Assembly (NCBI GenBank): GCA_030642565.1
Contig: DAOWNM010000004.1
Coordinates: forward strand, 1-23,048
Source of the DNA: Bacteroidota bacterium
GTDB lineage: Bacteria > Bacteroidota > Bacteroidia > Bacteroidales > GCA-2748055
DNA: 23,048 nt
Direction: 5' to 3'
The notes beneath the pieces are model-generated. The model saw nothing but the letters and a program-made list of their open reading frames with translations. It was not told where the DNA came from and did not search any database. This document shows, piece after piece, positions 1 through 8,681 of this stretch (positions are counted from its first letter, which is position 1; every line of letters begins with the position of its first letter). The position numbers and the translations under genes were made by a program.

Positions 1-2481
1 TGACCGCACCACCCCTGCACTCCAGGTGTTGATTGATTCATTATCCAACCGCAGCGAACTGATCAGGTTGATGGCATCCACTACAGGCATTCCGTGCCTC
101 AGAACACCGGAGATAAGTTTGGCATAGTTCCAGAATTCACTGTTGAACTGGTGCGACAACCCTCCCATTGTCACCTTGTAACCATACTTATCCACATACT
201 GGAAGTCATACCGTTTGGCTCCATCTTCACCTTTGATTTTCAGTATTTTACCTTTGGTCACTTTTGAGGGAATCGGGAATGTGTCTTCCTCCTTGCGGCC
301 GGTAAAGATCTCATAAGGTCTTCCATCCAGTAAACCTATAAAGGCAATCCAGTCCTCCTCGTTGTTTTTAAACCTCAGAATCTCTGCCTCCAGTTCACCG
401 GGTCGTTTGATGGGAAACTGTGTCTCCTCCTTTTTCTTATCTTTGGCCAGCAACACCCCTGTCCTGGAACCATCACGATAGACAGTCACCCCCTTGCAGC
501 CACTCTCCCACGCTTTTACATACAGATCACCCACAAGATCCTCCTTTACATCCGAAGGCAGGTTGATGGTTACGCTGATGGAGTGATCGACCCACTTCTG
601 GATGGCTCCCTGCATCTTTACTTTCTTCATCCAGTCCACATCATTGGAGGTGGCCTTGTAGTAAGGTGACTGCTTTACCAATTCCTCCACATCACTGTCG
701 CTGAAACTTTTCACCTCTTCGGGATCCATCCCGTTTACCTTCAACCAGGTCAGGAAGTTGTGGTGGAACACATTGTACTCCTCCCAGCTGTCGCCCACCT
801 CGTCCACAAAGGTCACATCGACCTCTTTGTCGCTGGGATTCACCTTCCTGCGACGCTTGTAAACCGGAAGGAACACCGGTTCAATTCCCGAGGTGGTCTG
901 TGTCATCAGGCTGGTGGTTCCTGTGGGGGCGATGGTCAGCAAAGAGATGTTCCTTCTTCCATGCTGTTTCATCTCTTTTAAAAGTTCGGGGTCTTCCTTC
1001 CCAAGTCTCTTCATAAAAGGATTATCCTTCTCTTTCTTAAAATCGAATATGTCAAAAGGACCCCTTTCCCTGGCCATGTTAACCGAAGAACGATACGCTT
1101 CAAGGGCAATGGTTTTGTGAACCTCTACAGAAAAGTCAATGGCATTTTCGCTGCCGTACTGCAAACCCAGTCCGGCCAGCATATCCCCTTCCGCAGTGAT
1201 ACCGACACCAGTTCTTCTGCCTTCGAGTGCCTTTTTCTTAATATTCTCCCACAGGTTCACCTCAACTCTTTTGATCTCCTTATCCTCTGGATCTGCATAG
1301 ATCTTCTCCAGGATAGCCTCCACCTTCTCCAGTTCCAGGTCGATGATATCGTCCATAATGCGCTGGGCAAGACCCACATGTTTGCGGAATTTCTCCCAGT
1401 TAAACCTGGCATCAGCTGTAAAGGGCTCTTCAACATAGCTGTAGAGGTTGATGGCCAGTAAACGGCAGCTGTCGTATGGACAGAGAGGAATCTCACCACA
1501 TGGATTGGTTGAGACGGTCCTGAAACCCCGGTCGGAATAGTTGTCAGCCACCGATTCGCGGATGACAGTATCCCAGAAGAGGATCCCCGGTTCGGCCGAT
1601 TTCCATGCATTGTGTACAATCTTTTGCCATAGGGTCCCTGCATCAATCTTTTTGATATGGGTAGGCTGATCCGAATCGATGGGATATTGCTGGGTATAGG
1701 TAGTTCCCTCTATCACCGCTTTCATAAACTCATCATTGATCTTTACCGAAACATTAGCGCCAGTCACTTTGCCCGACTCCATCTTGGCATCGATAAAGTG
1801 TTCCGCATCGGGGTGTTTAACCGAAATACTAAGCATTAGTGCCCCCCTTCTGCCATCCTGGGCCACTTCCCGGGTTGAGTTGGAGTAACGCTCCATAAAA
1901 GGTACCACACCTGTAGATGAAAGGGCACTGTTCAGTACCGGACTACCCGATGGACGGATATGAGAAAGGTCGTGACCCACTCCGCCGCGTCGCTTCATCA
2001 ACTGAACCTGCTCCTGATCAATTTTCATGATCCCGCCATAGGAGTCAGCATCTCCATCATGCCCGATCACAAAACAGTTGGAGAGACTGGCAATCTGGAA
2101 ATTATTTCCTATCCCGGTCATAGGCGAACCCTGCGGAACAATGTATTTAAATCCCCGCATCAATTCAAAGAGCTCCTCTTCGGAAAGGGGATTGGGGTAT
2201 CGTTGCTCTATACGGCCGATTTCTGATGCCATCCGCTTGTGCATATCATCGGGGGTAAGCTCGTAGATCACTCCCTGTGAATCTTTCATGGCATATTTGT
2301 TCACCCAGACCCTGGCGGCCAGTTCATCCCCTTTGAAATACTCCAGAGAAGCTTTAAAGGCTTCATCAAAACCATAAGTCTCTTTGAGCTTCGCTCCCTT
2401 AGCTTTCACTGTTTTTTTCTCACCTTTGAGCACTTGATCAACAAACACCAGGTTCTTTTGTGGGACTGCCTTTTCTGCCAT
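1..2481 (-). CDS. nrdJ: Adenosylcobalamin-dependent (class II) ribonucleotide reductase, 3' end cut by window
   Basis: This enzyme reduces ribonucleotides to deoxyribonucleotides in the cytoplasm, using adenosylcobalamin to generate the thiyl radical. The 827 visible codons read through the left edge without a stop. The start is ATG at 2481 (MAEKAVPQKN). Key residues can be seen: C136 in LSNCFV and C339 (PYDSC) should be the substrate-reducing cysteine pair. The NPCGE motif at 326-330 supplies the radical cysteine C328 and the acid/amide residues N326 and E330. The spacing from C328 to C339 (11 residues) is that of class II enzymes. Around residues 665-675 the TVYRDGSRTGVL stretch marks the end of the barrel, followed by a C-terminal extension. 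From family knowledge the missing end should be a few dozen residues with a zinc/redox CxxC segment. The gene stands alone after a 574-bp spacer. No cobalamin-riboswitch-like leader is recognisable. Confidence 0.93.
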   Translation of the reverse strand, partial: MAEKAVPQKNLVFVDQVLKGEKKTVKAKGAKLKETYGFDEAFKASLEYFKGDELAARVWVNKYAMKDSQGVIYELTPDDMHKRMASEIGRIEQRYPNPLSEEELFELMRGFKYIVPQGSPMTGIGNNFQIASLSNCFVIGHDGDADSYGGIMKIDQEQVQLMKRRGGVGHDLSHIRPSGSPVLNSALSSTGVVPFMERYSNSTREVAQDGRRGALMLSISVKHPDAEHFIDAKMESGKVTGANVSVKINDEFMKAVIEGTTYTQQYPIDSDQPTHIKKIDAGTLWQKIVHNAWKSAEPGILFWDTVIRESVADNYSDRGFRTVSTNPCGEIPLCPYDSCRLLAINLYSYVEEPFTADARFNWEKFRKHVGLAQRIMDDIIDLELEKVEAILEKIYADPEDKEIKRVEVNLWENIKKKALEGRRTGVGITAEGDMLAGLGLQYGSENAIDFSVEVHKTIALEAYRSSVNMARERGPFDIFDFKKEKDNPFMKRLGKEDPELLKEMKQHGRRNISLLTIAPTGTTSLMTQTTSGIEPVFLPVYKRRRKVNPSDKEVDVTFVDEVGDSWEEYNVFHHNFLTWLKVNGMDPEEVKSFSDSDVEELVKQSPYYKATSNDVDWMKKVKMQGAIQKWVDHSISVTINLPSDVKEDLVGDLYVKAWESGCKGVTVYRDGSRTGVLLAKDKKKEETQFPIKRPGELEAEILRFKNNEEDWIAFIGLLDGRPYEIFTGRKEEDTFPIPSKVTKGKILKIKGEDGAKRYDFQYVDKYGYKVTMGGLSHQFNSEFWNYAKLISGVLRHGMPVVDAINLISSLRLDNESINTWSAGVVRS

Positions 2482-2528
2482 TCTCTTCTTAAATTTTAAT
2501 CTTCAGGGTATGTGCCTGCTTGAACACA

Positions 2529-2558
2529 CAAATTAGTCAATGGATTTACGCTTATCAA
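2529..2558 (-). promoter_or_regulatory. Weak promoter candidate for nrdJ
   Basis: On the minus strand a TTG (2556-2558) is followed after 20 bp by TAATTTG (2529-2535). This roughly fits the Bacteroidota pattern TTG-N17-23-TAnnTTTG but has two mismatches in the -7 box. It lies about 48 bp upstream of the nrdJ start. Confidence 0.22.
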
Positions 2559-2662
2559 TCCATAGTTATTAAAACCTATTAACAAACTCGTAATCGCCTT
2601 TATATCTGACTGTTGCGGAATCCAACCTCTGGAATAGAGGGAAATAAGCCCACCTCCACACG

Positions 2663-2686
2663 GTAAAAAATCAAATGATTTTTTTA
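2663..2686. repeat. AT-rich inverted repeat upstream of nrdJ
   Basis: The arms gtaaaaaatca and tgatttttttac are reverse complements except for one extra t and meet at a 2-nt centre (aa). It could be an operator or a weak hairpin. It lies about 180 bp upstream of the nrdJ start and has no known match. Confidence 0.4.
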
Positions 2687-2995
2687 CAAAACAGGTTATG
2701 AAAACGGGGTCCTAAACTGATACAGATTTCGCGAAATGAAATTAAGAAGAATTCAATAGCAGAATGACTGATTTCCGTTCCATTTATCAACAAGAAATTA
2801 ACCCTCGGGCTAACTCCATGAAAGGCAGACAGATGAGAAAAACATCAATAAATAATTCATCGAAACCCTTCTATTAATCTGATTTACTGTTGATTATATA
2901 GAGCTGCTGAATTGGGTCCATTTCACCAATCCCACTGTTTATGCGGGATTGCTGATACATATAACGGGTGCAAAAAAAAGTGGTTCCCGGCCAAT

Positions 2996-3030
2996 AAAAA
3001 AGAGGCGCTCCTTCATATGGAGCGCCTCTT
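2996..3030 (-). terminator. Intrinsic terminator of the TonB-dependent receptor gene
   Basis: A perfect 12-bp stem (3000-3011 pairing with 3019-3030) closes a 7-nt loop. On the minus strand it is followed by a run of six T at 2996-3001. It starts 26 bp after the receptor stop codon. On the plus strand no U-run follows, so it acts for the minus-strand gene only. Confidence 0.93.
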
Positions 3031-3055
3031 GACAAAAAATCATCCAATTGCCCTG

Positions 3056-5761
3056 CTAAAACTTGTATGCAACGCTGAAGTTCCAGGTAAATCCGTTTCC
3101 GAAATAGACCCTGTTGTTCATGTTCACACCATTCCACTCATCCTCCACGCCATCGGGATGGTAATTGGTATCAGATTGTGAAATAAACTGCTTGTTCAGT
3201 ACATTGTTGGCATTGAACCTGAAGTTCAGGCTTTTGCGATCTTTCATATAAATTTTATATGAAACCCCCGCATCCAGCAGACCGAAAGAGGGCAGCTCCA
3301 GGGAACCTTCGTGATCCTCTGCATCAAAGCTTCCAGGATTAATCCTGGCATAAAGATTAGCATAAAAACGATAGTCAAGGTCCACTGAGAGTCCTTTAAC
3401 AATTTTGTAAGTTCCCAGAAGACCAAAGCTGGTCTGAGCAGCATCACCCACCTTCACGCCATCGAGGTACAGAATCATATCATCACCTCCAATGGGGTTG
3501 CGGTTCTCGTCCCAGATACGGGCCTTCACATCACCAGCATAAGTCCAGCTACCGATGGAAGCAAAACCACGAATCGAGAGAGGCCTGATGGGTTTGGCTT
3601 CGAATTCAAGCTCCACACCAGCATGGATCTCTGCCACATTTTCGAAAAGTGCTATATCATCACGCTCTCCATCACCGTCAAAGTCTCCTGATTGACGAAT
3701 CTGACGATCGCTCCAACTGGTATAGTAAACATTCAGATTCACATCAAGATACTGACTCCTGTAACCATAACCGGCTTCAAGTCCCAGCACACCTTCATTT
3801 CCCACATCTTCATTTACTTCGTTCAGGTAGTTCAGGAAGAGATCGTCGAAGAAGGGCTGACGAGAGTAGTAACCTGCATTAACAAATACATTGTGATTGT
3901 CGGTGAGGTTGTAGTTGGCGCCTGCCTTGAGATTATATCCGGGATGACGCAGTTTTTCAGAGACCTGCTCATCAGGATCGGAGTATGAGTGATAGTCGAA
4001 ACGCTGGTAGGACTGGGTAGAGACAGCAGCCTGTACAAAGGTAGAGAGCTTCTGAGTTTTATACTCAAGCTGTCCAAAAGCACCCATATAAGAGATGCGC
4101 TCGGTATTAAAATAATCCAGCTTATCATCTGTCTCTCTGTTTTTGTCGGTCCAGAACAGATAAGGACTTGCTGTATGCTCCTGAGTATAGACCTGGCCTC
4201 CCGGGAATATCTCCTGGAATCCGTCACCGTTGTAATTGTCATCCCAGTATCCGTCGAGTCCCCAAAGGTTATCAACCAGCCTGAAGTGCTGACCATAGTA
4301 AGTTCTTAAGTCAGTACCCACATTGAATGAGAGGTTCTCGTTAATCTCATGGTTGAGGTTAACCACAGCACCCAGCCACCTGTGCATATTCATGGAAGCA
4401 CGACGAACAGCAGCATGATCACCATAGGATCCAATTGTTTTACCAGGTATATGCCAGTCCTCTGAACCATCGTTTACAATGGCCCTGTTATTTTGTTCGA
4501 TCTGGTCAAAATCAAGCTGGCCGTCTGCGTCATATAGATAGTAATCACGACCATAACCACCGGTTCCTCCACCTGCTCCGGTCGATCCGTAAAGTACGGT
4601 GGAGAGCGAAGACTTGTCACTGATGTTCCAGTCCCAGTTCAGGTTGGCAACCGGCTTGTGATAGAAGTTCTCGCGCAGGGAGTACTCCTCGCCCTTATAC
4701 ATTCCCCAATTGCTGTTGTAACGCTGCTCTTCGTTGGTGATATCACCATCACCATCGCGATCGTAGGAGCTCAGGTTCTTGGTATAGTTCTGATAGTGCC
4801 ACTGTGGTGCGCCAGTAACGGAAAAGTTGAATTGATGCTTATCCGAAGGTTTGTATCCAAGTGAGAAGAAGTAAGTCTGACCCTGACCCTGGGTTCCGTC
4901 ATTGTAACCATTACCCTGCCAGTGAGAAAGAAGGATACTGGCTCCCCAGCCGTTTTCGCCCATTCCAGTGGAGTAGCTGCCCACATACTTCATGTAGCCG
5001 TCATTTCCCACCATGGCGCTTAAACGTCCGCCTGAAACCATATCGGTTGCCTTGGTAACCACGTTGATGGTAGCACCAACAGAGGAGATGGCCAGCTTAG
5101 AAGACCCCAGTCCCCGCTGAATCTGAACTGCAGTAGCAATTTCAGTAAGTCCCTGCCAGTTGGACCAGTAAACCTTGCCATCTTCCATGCCGTTTACCGG
5201 CTGACCGTTAAACAGCAATGCCAGGTTCACCTGATCGAAACCACGGATATTGATCCTTGAGTCTCCATAACCGCCTGCCTGACTTCCAACATAAACGGAA
5301 GGAGTGTTTTTCATGATCTCGGGAAATTCCTGGTTCCCTGACTTGGCTATAATCTCAGGAAGCTTGATTGTGGAAACGGCCACGGGAGTCTCCCGGTCCT
5401 TTGCCACGTCAATCACACCATAACCAGTAACCACTACCTCGTCCATAGAGGTTGCATCAATAACAAGGGTAACCTCCCCAATGCCTGTAGCCGTTGTAAG
5501 GTTAAAAGCGAGGGTCTGTGATTTATACCCCATGAATGAGATCACTATTTCACCGCTCTGGGCAGTAGTATTCAGCTCAAACGTACCCTCCGAATTGGTA
5601 ATGGTACCATTAGTGGTTCCTGCTTCAATGATATTTGCACCGGGCAGGGCCCCTCCCGATTCTTCCTCTAATACAGTTCCTCTAAGTACCCCCTGACTCA
5701 TTACAGCCATGGACATCGCCACAACTGCAAGTGAGAGTACCAATCTTTTCATTTTTTTCAT
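3056..5761 (-). CDS. TonB-dependent outer-membrane receptor with carboxypeptidase-regulatory-like N-terminal domain
   Basis: This 901-residue protein is predicted to import a ligand across the outer membrane, powered by TonB/ExbBD. It opens with a signal peptide (about 1-22, MKKMKRLVLS then a hydrophobic stretch ending MSQ). A carboxypeptidase-regulatory-like beta-sandwich follows (about 24-105), then a TonB-box-like MDEVVVTGYG, a plug domain (about 115-240, with RGFDQVNLALLFNGQPV), and a long beta barrel ending in an aromatic residue (VAYKF). Residues 334-345 (DRDGDGDITNEE) form a canonical EF-hand calcium loop, and a second Asp/Gly-rich stretch (DGDGERDD) begins at 695. No SusD partner is next to it, so a polysaccharide-utilisation SusC assignment is not supported, and the substrate is unknown. 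The gene has its own promoter candidate and a strong terminator, so it is probably monocistronic. Confidence 0.92.
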   Translation of the reverse strand: MKKMKRLVLSLAVVAMSMAVMSQGVLRGTVLEEESGGALPGANIIEAGTTNGTITNSEGTFELNTTAQSGEIVISFMGYKSQTLAFNLTTATGIGEVTLVIDATSMDEVVVTGYGVIDVAKDRETPVAVSTIKLPEIIAKSGNQEFPEIMKNTPSVYVGSQAGGYGDSRINIRGFDQVNLALLFNGQPVNGMEDGKVYWSNWQGLTEIATAVQIQRGLGSSKLAISSVGATINVVTKATDMVSGGRLSAMVGNDGYMKYVGSYSTGMGENGWGASILLSHWQGNGYNDGTQGQGQTYFFSLGYKPSDKHQFNFSVTGAPQWHYQNYTKNLSSYDRDGDGDITNEEQRYNSNWGMYKGEEYSLRENFYHKPVANLNWDWNISDKSSLSTVLYGSTGAGGGTGGYGRDYYLYDADGQLDFDQIEQNNRAIVNDGSEDWHIPGKTIGSYGDHAAVRRASMNMHRWLGAVVNLNHEINENLSFNVGTDLRTYYGQHFRLVDNLWGLDGYWDDNYNGDGFQEIFPGGQVYTQEHTASPYLFWTDKNRETDDKLDYFNTERISYMGAFGQLEYKTQKLSTFVQAAVSTQSYQRFDYHSYSDPDEQVSEKLRHPGYNLKAGANYNLTDNHNVFVNAGYYSRQPFFDDLFLNYLNEVNEDVGNEGVLGLEAGYGYRSQYLDVNLNVYYTSWSDRQIRQSGDFDGDGERDDIALFENVAEIHAGVELEFEAKPIRPLSIRGFASIGSWTYAGDVKARIWDENRNPIGGDDMILYLDGVKVGDAAQTSFGLLGTYKIVKGLSVDLDYRFYANLYARINPGSFDAEDHEGSLELPSFGLLDAGVSYKIYMKDRKSLNFRFNANNVLNKQFISQSDTNYHPDGVEDEWNGVNMNNRVYFGNGFTWNFSVAYKF

Positions 5762-5786
5762 AGACTTTAATTTTAAATATTGAATG

Positions 5787-5794
5787 CAAATTTA
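5787..5794 (-). promoter_or_regulatory. -7 box (TAAATTTG) upstream of the TonB receptor gene
   Basis: TAAATTTG on the minus strand is a perfect match to the Bacteroidota -7 consensus TAnnTTTG, 25 bp upstream of the receptor ATG. The expected -33 TTG is replaced by ATG at about the right distance, so the -33 element is weak. The rest of the 142-bp spacer is AT-rich and shows no riboswitch-like structure. Confidence 0.5.
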
Positions 5795-5903
5795 TGTGAT
5801 TACATGTATGTTCATATTAAATAAAGGTTAAGAAAAAGTTTAGATTTTTCATTGTTGTTTAGTACCCCGAAAATAGAAAGAAATAGCCGCACCAAACGAT
5901 ACT

Positions 5904-7151
5904 TTAGAGCAGATTCATTTCGGTTTTTATACACACTTTTTCAAGTATGGAAGATGTGGCTCCAACCCGCTCAGACACGAAGTTTGCGGCGATCCGGGAT
6001 GTGGTTTTCAACAGGTTTGGATTCTCCAATTGTTGACGAACGGTGAATAACAGCTCCTTTTCGCTTCCGATAGGGAAGGCACCGCTAAGGGCGGTGAGTT
6101 CAACCGCTTCGGAGAATTTTCCATATTCAGGTCCGAATATCACCGGTAACCCGTAGGTGGCTGCTTCCAGAATATTGTGAATGCTCTTGCCAAAACCGCC
6201 CCCGATATAGGCCAGGGTTCCATATCTGTAAAGGTATGAGAGCTTGCCAATGGTATTCACCAGGATCACCCTGGTTCCGTCGGGAATCTCCTCTTCCAGC
6301 TCTGTATAGAGTACGCTGCCGGGAAAACGCTCCTGCAGACTGCGAATGTGGCTATCCGAAAGCTCATGGGGGGCAATGATCCACCGCACCTCATCGGACA
6401 GCTCCCTGAATGCATATGCCAGGTGTTGTTCGTCCTTTTCCCAGGTGCTGCCGGCAACAATGACTGTGGAATTCTTTCCAAAGCTCTCAAGTGCTGGATG
6501 ACTGAACTGGTCATGCAAGAGTTTATGTACACGGTCAAAACGGGTATCACCCGCTACAGTAACCCGGTGGAAACCTATTCCGGAGAGCAGCTTTTTCGAA
6601 TCACTGTTCTGTACGAAAATGTGGGTAAAGAAATCCAGGAATCGCCGGTACCACCTTCCATACCATCTGAAAAAAAGCTGGTCGGGCCTAAAATTCCCCG
6701 AGACCAGGTAAAGCGGAACCTCCTCTGTTCTTAACTGCTGCAGAAAGTGATACCAGAACTCATACTTGATAAAAAAAACCATCTCCAAGGTAAGCAAATC
6801 CAGCATCTTTTTCGCATTGCGCCTGGTATCGAGGGGCAGGTACATCACATAATCGGCCCCCGTATAATCCTTTCGTTTCTCATAGCCCGAGGGTGAAAAA
6901 AAGGTGAGCAGGATTCTATGGGAGGGATGACGCTCCCGGATCGCTTCAATCACCGTCCGTCCCTGTTCAAACTCTCCCAGCGAAGCGCAGTGGAACCAGA
7001 TCACCTTATCGTCCCGGTCAATAGCATCTTCTAATTTTTTATACCAGCCCCTTCTACCCTTCAGCCATAATTTAGCTTTCCGGTTCCAGGGCGAGATGAT
7101 CATTGCCATCAGCCAGTAGATCCGGATCCCTATATTATAGAGCAGAGTCAT
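5904..7151 (-). CDS. waaA: 3-deoxy-D-manno-octulosonic acid (Kdo) transferase
   Basis: This enzyme moves Kdo from CMP-Kdo onto lipid A precursors at the cytoplasmic face of the inner membrane, building the LPS inner core. The 415-residue length is usual for WaaA/KdtA. An N-terminal hydrophobic anchor is visible (about 4-20) and is followed by a basic linker (RKAKLWLKGRRGW). The motif FHCASLGEFEQGR at 53-65 contains E60, aligned with the family's catalytic base. KYEFW at 129-133 replaces the ETELW of proteobacterial enzymes, as is common in Bacteroidota. The C-terminal half holds the CMP-binding region (AYIGGGFGKSIHNILEAA). The start lies 9 nt after the stop of the symporter gene, so the two are likely co-transcribed. 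No terminator hairpin is evident after it. Confidence 0.94.
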   Translation of the reverse strand: MTLLYNIGIRIYWLMAMIISPWNRKAKLWLKGRRGWYKKLEDAIDRDDKVIWFHCASLGEFEQGRTVIEAIRERHPSHRILLTFFSPSGYEKRKDYTGADYVMYLPLDTRRNAKKMLDLLTLEMVFFIKYEFWYHFLQQLRTEEVPLYLVSGNFRPDQLFFRWYGRWYRRFLDFFTHIFVQNSDSKKLLSGIGFHRVTVAGDTRFDRVHKLLHDQFSHPALESFGKNSTVIVAGSTWEKDEQHLAYAFRELSDEVRWIIAPHELSDSHIRSLQERFPGSVLYTELEEEIPDGTRVILVNTIGKLSYLYRYGTLAYIGGGFGKSIHNILEAATYGLPVIFGPEYGKFSEAVELTALSGAFPIGSEKELLFTVRQQLENPNLLKTTSRIAANFVSERVGATSSILEKVCIKTEMNLL

Positions 7152-7160
7152 GAGGTATGG

Positions 7161-8594
7161 TTATGATTGTTTTCTTGTATAAAGGCTCACCAGCCAAACG
7201 GCAAGAAAAGCCACTACCCAGGAGACAAACCGGACACTGATCACCGTATCGAGCATGGTCAGTTCGGACCAGACCACGGTGGTCACAAACCCGGTAACCA
7301 GTCCCGCTATGGTGCCCTGCCAGGTCACTTTTTTCCACGTTAGCATCAGCAGGATCAGGGGACCGAAAGAGGATCCCAGTCCTGCCCAGGCATAGGAGAC
7401 CATGGAGAATATTAGCTTGTCGGAGGTAAGGGCAATCACAAAGCCTATCAGCCCTACTGCTATGGTAATCCAACGGCTGCCTTTCAGCAGAGCTTTATCA
7501 CCCACATCCCAGCCAAGGGTCCGGTGAAAAAGGTCTTCTATGATGGAGGAGCTTATCACCAATAGCTGACTGTCGGCTGTGGACATCATGGCCGCAATAG
7601 CCCCGCTCACAAAGATTCCGGCCAGCCATGCAGGTAGCAACTCATTAGCCAGATGGGGCATCACCTTCTCAATATCATCAAACATCCCCTGTTCATAGAG
7701 TCCCGCCCCAATAATGCCAATAAGAAGCGCTCCGGAAAAAGCGGGAATCACCCAGGCAATGGCGATGCGCCTGGAGATTTTAATCTGTTCAGCTTTTCTG
7801 ATGGCCATAAACCTGGTCAGCAGGTGTGGTTGGCCCATATATCCCAATGCCCAGCTCAGTCCGCTGATAATCATAGCAGCCGCTCCCCAGCCTGTTCTAC
7901 CCCCGGTCCACGAAAGAAGGGAATGCCCCTCACGGGCTACCAGCTCAGCAAGTGGTTGTGTCCCCTGTTGGATCTCCTTCAGCTCTGCCAATCCAACCAA
8001 CGGTAGCACCACCAGTGTACCGACCATAATGATTCCCTGAACCATATCGGTCCATGCCACTGCAAAGAACCCTCCCATCATGGTATAGAAAATGATGACC
8101 ACTGCCCCGATGATCATCCCGGTGGACTGATCCAGTCCAAAGGTCACATTGAGGATTTTTCCCGCTCCGTTAAACTGGGCCGAGAGGTAAAAAATAAAAA
8201 AAAATATAATGATAAAAGTGGCCAGCACACGAATGGCCGGTTGCCCCTTCTCAAACCTGGCTGCCAGGAAAGTGGGTAGTGTTATGGCACCCAACCGCTC
8301 TGTCTCTTCACGCAGGGCCCTGGCAATAAAAAACCAGTAAAAAATGATTCCCGATACACATCCCAGCGCAGTCCAGAATTCCATCAGTCCGGAAGCAAAA
8401 GCTGCACCGGGCAGACCAAGCAACAACCAGGCGCTTTCGCCCGATGCTCGTTCAGAAAATGCAACCACCCAGGGATTCAGTTTTCTTCCGGCAATAAAAA
8501 AGTCCTTATGTGATTTGTTGATGTTGTAGGTGATGAATCCAACCACGAGGATCACCACCAGGTAAAAGATAAAACCTATGAGGGCAAAATTCAT
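7161..8594 (-). CDS. putP: Sodium:solute symporter, PutP-like (probable Na+/proline symporter)
   Basis: This inner-membrane transporter of the solute:sodium symporter family imports a small solute, most likely proline, with Na+. It has 477 residues and many hydrophobic segments, beginning with helix 1 at about 5-24. The family signatures are present: SGESAWLLLGLPGAAF starting at 51, and SGAIAAMMSTADSQLL at 329-344, where S337 and T338 match the Na2-site Ser/Thr of E. coli PutP. By my alignment, the segment reading SDMSGW in E. coli PutP (with essential Asp55) reads SGESAW here, so the acidic residue has moved by one position. The next gene, waaA, starts 9 nt downstream. Substrate identity is inferred from similarity only. 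Confidence 0.85.
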   Translation of the reverse strand: MNFALIGFIFYLVVILVVGFITYNINKSHKDFFIAGRKLNPWVVAFSERASGESAWLLLGLPGAAFASGLMEFWTALGCVSGIIFYWFFIARALREETERLGAITLPTFLAARFEKGQPAIRVLATFIIIFFFIFYLSAQFNGAGKILNVTFGLDQSTGMIIGAVVIIFYTMMGGFFAVAWTDMVQGIIMVGTLVVLPLVGLAELKEIQQGTQPLAELVAREGHSLLSWTGGRTGWGAAAMIISGLSWALGYMGQPHLLTRFMAIRKAEQIKISRRIAIAWVIPAFSGALLIGIIGAGLYEQGMFDDIEKVMPHLANELLPAWLAGIFVSGAIAAMMSTADSQLLVISSSIIEDLFHRTLGWDVGDKALLKGSRWITIAVGLIGFVIALTSDKLIFSMVSYAWAGLGSSFGPLILLMLTWKKVTWQGTIAGLVTGFVTTVVWSELTMLDTVISVRFVSWVVAFLAVWLVSLYTRKQS

Positions 8595-8681
8595 GCCCTA
8601 ATATAGAAAAAACATGGGAGATCAATCGGGAAATTCAGTGGATCCGTTGGGCTGGTATGTATAATCCATAAGCGCCTCACT

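Larger units (their letters stand above)
2482..2995. other. Intergenic region upstream of nrdJ, no gene seen
   Basis: This stretch lies between nrdJ and the terminator of the TonB receptor gene. It holds no convincing gene. Three sequence structures are visible: a near-perfect inverted repeat at 2663-2686 (arms gtaaaaaatca and tgatttttttac, one extra t), a perfect 12-bp palindrome at 2726-2737 (ATTTCGCGAAAT), and an inverted repeat caatccc/gggattg at 2927-2951. No perfect TAnnTTTG box is present on the minus strand. The best weak match for nrdJ is TAATTTG at 2529-2535 with a TTG 20 bp upstream at 2556-2558. I see no conserved cobalamin riboswitch core and no NrdR-box pair. Confidence 0.5.

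Noticed and set aside
1257..1646. Minus-strand open frame within the reductase gene
   Set aside because: It is an out-of-frame shadow of nrdJ, whose own frame is open throughout with all catalytic motifs.
2764..2877. Plus-strand 37-codon open frame in the nrdJ upstream region
   Set aside because: It has no ribosome-binding site, no promoter and no recognisable product. Its length is expected by chance in an AT-rich spacer.
2927..2951. Inverted repeat caatccc/gggattg as a terminator
   Set aside because: No T-run follows on either strand, and a much stronger terminator lies 45 bp away.
2482..2995. Cobalamin riboswitch in front of the B12-dependent reductase
   Set aside because: I could not find the conserved B12-box-like core or a matching set of helices. 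An Rfam covariance search would be decisive.
3832..4296. Open frame of 154 codons inside the TonB receptor gene
   Set aside because: It is out of frame with a receptor that is intact from signal peptide to terminal aromatic residue. The composition is Ser/Thr/Ile-rich, as in a shadow frame.
3056..5761. SusC of a polysaccharide utilisation locus
   Set aside because: No SusD, glycoside hydrolase or PUL regulator is adjacent, and a strong terminator directly follows the gene.
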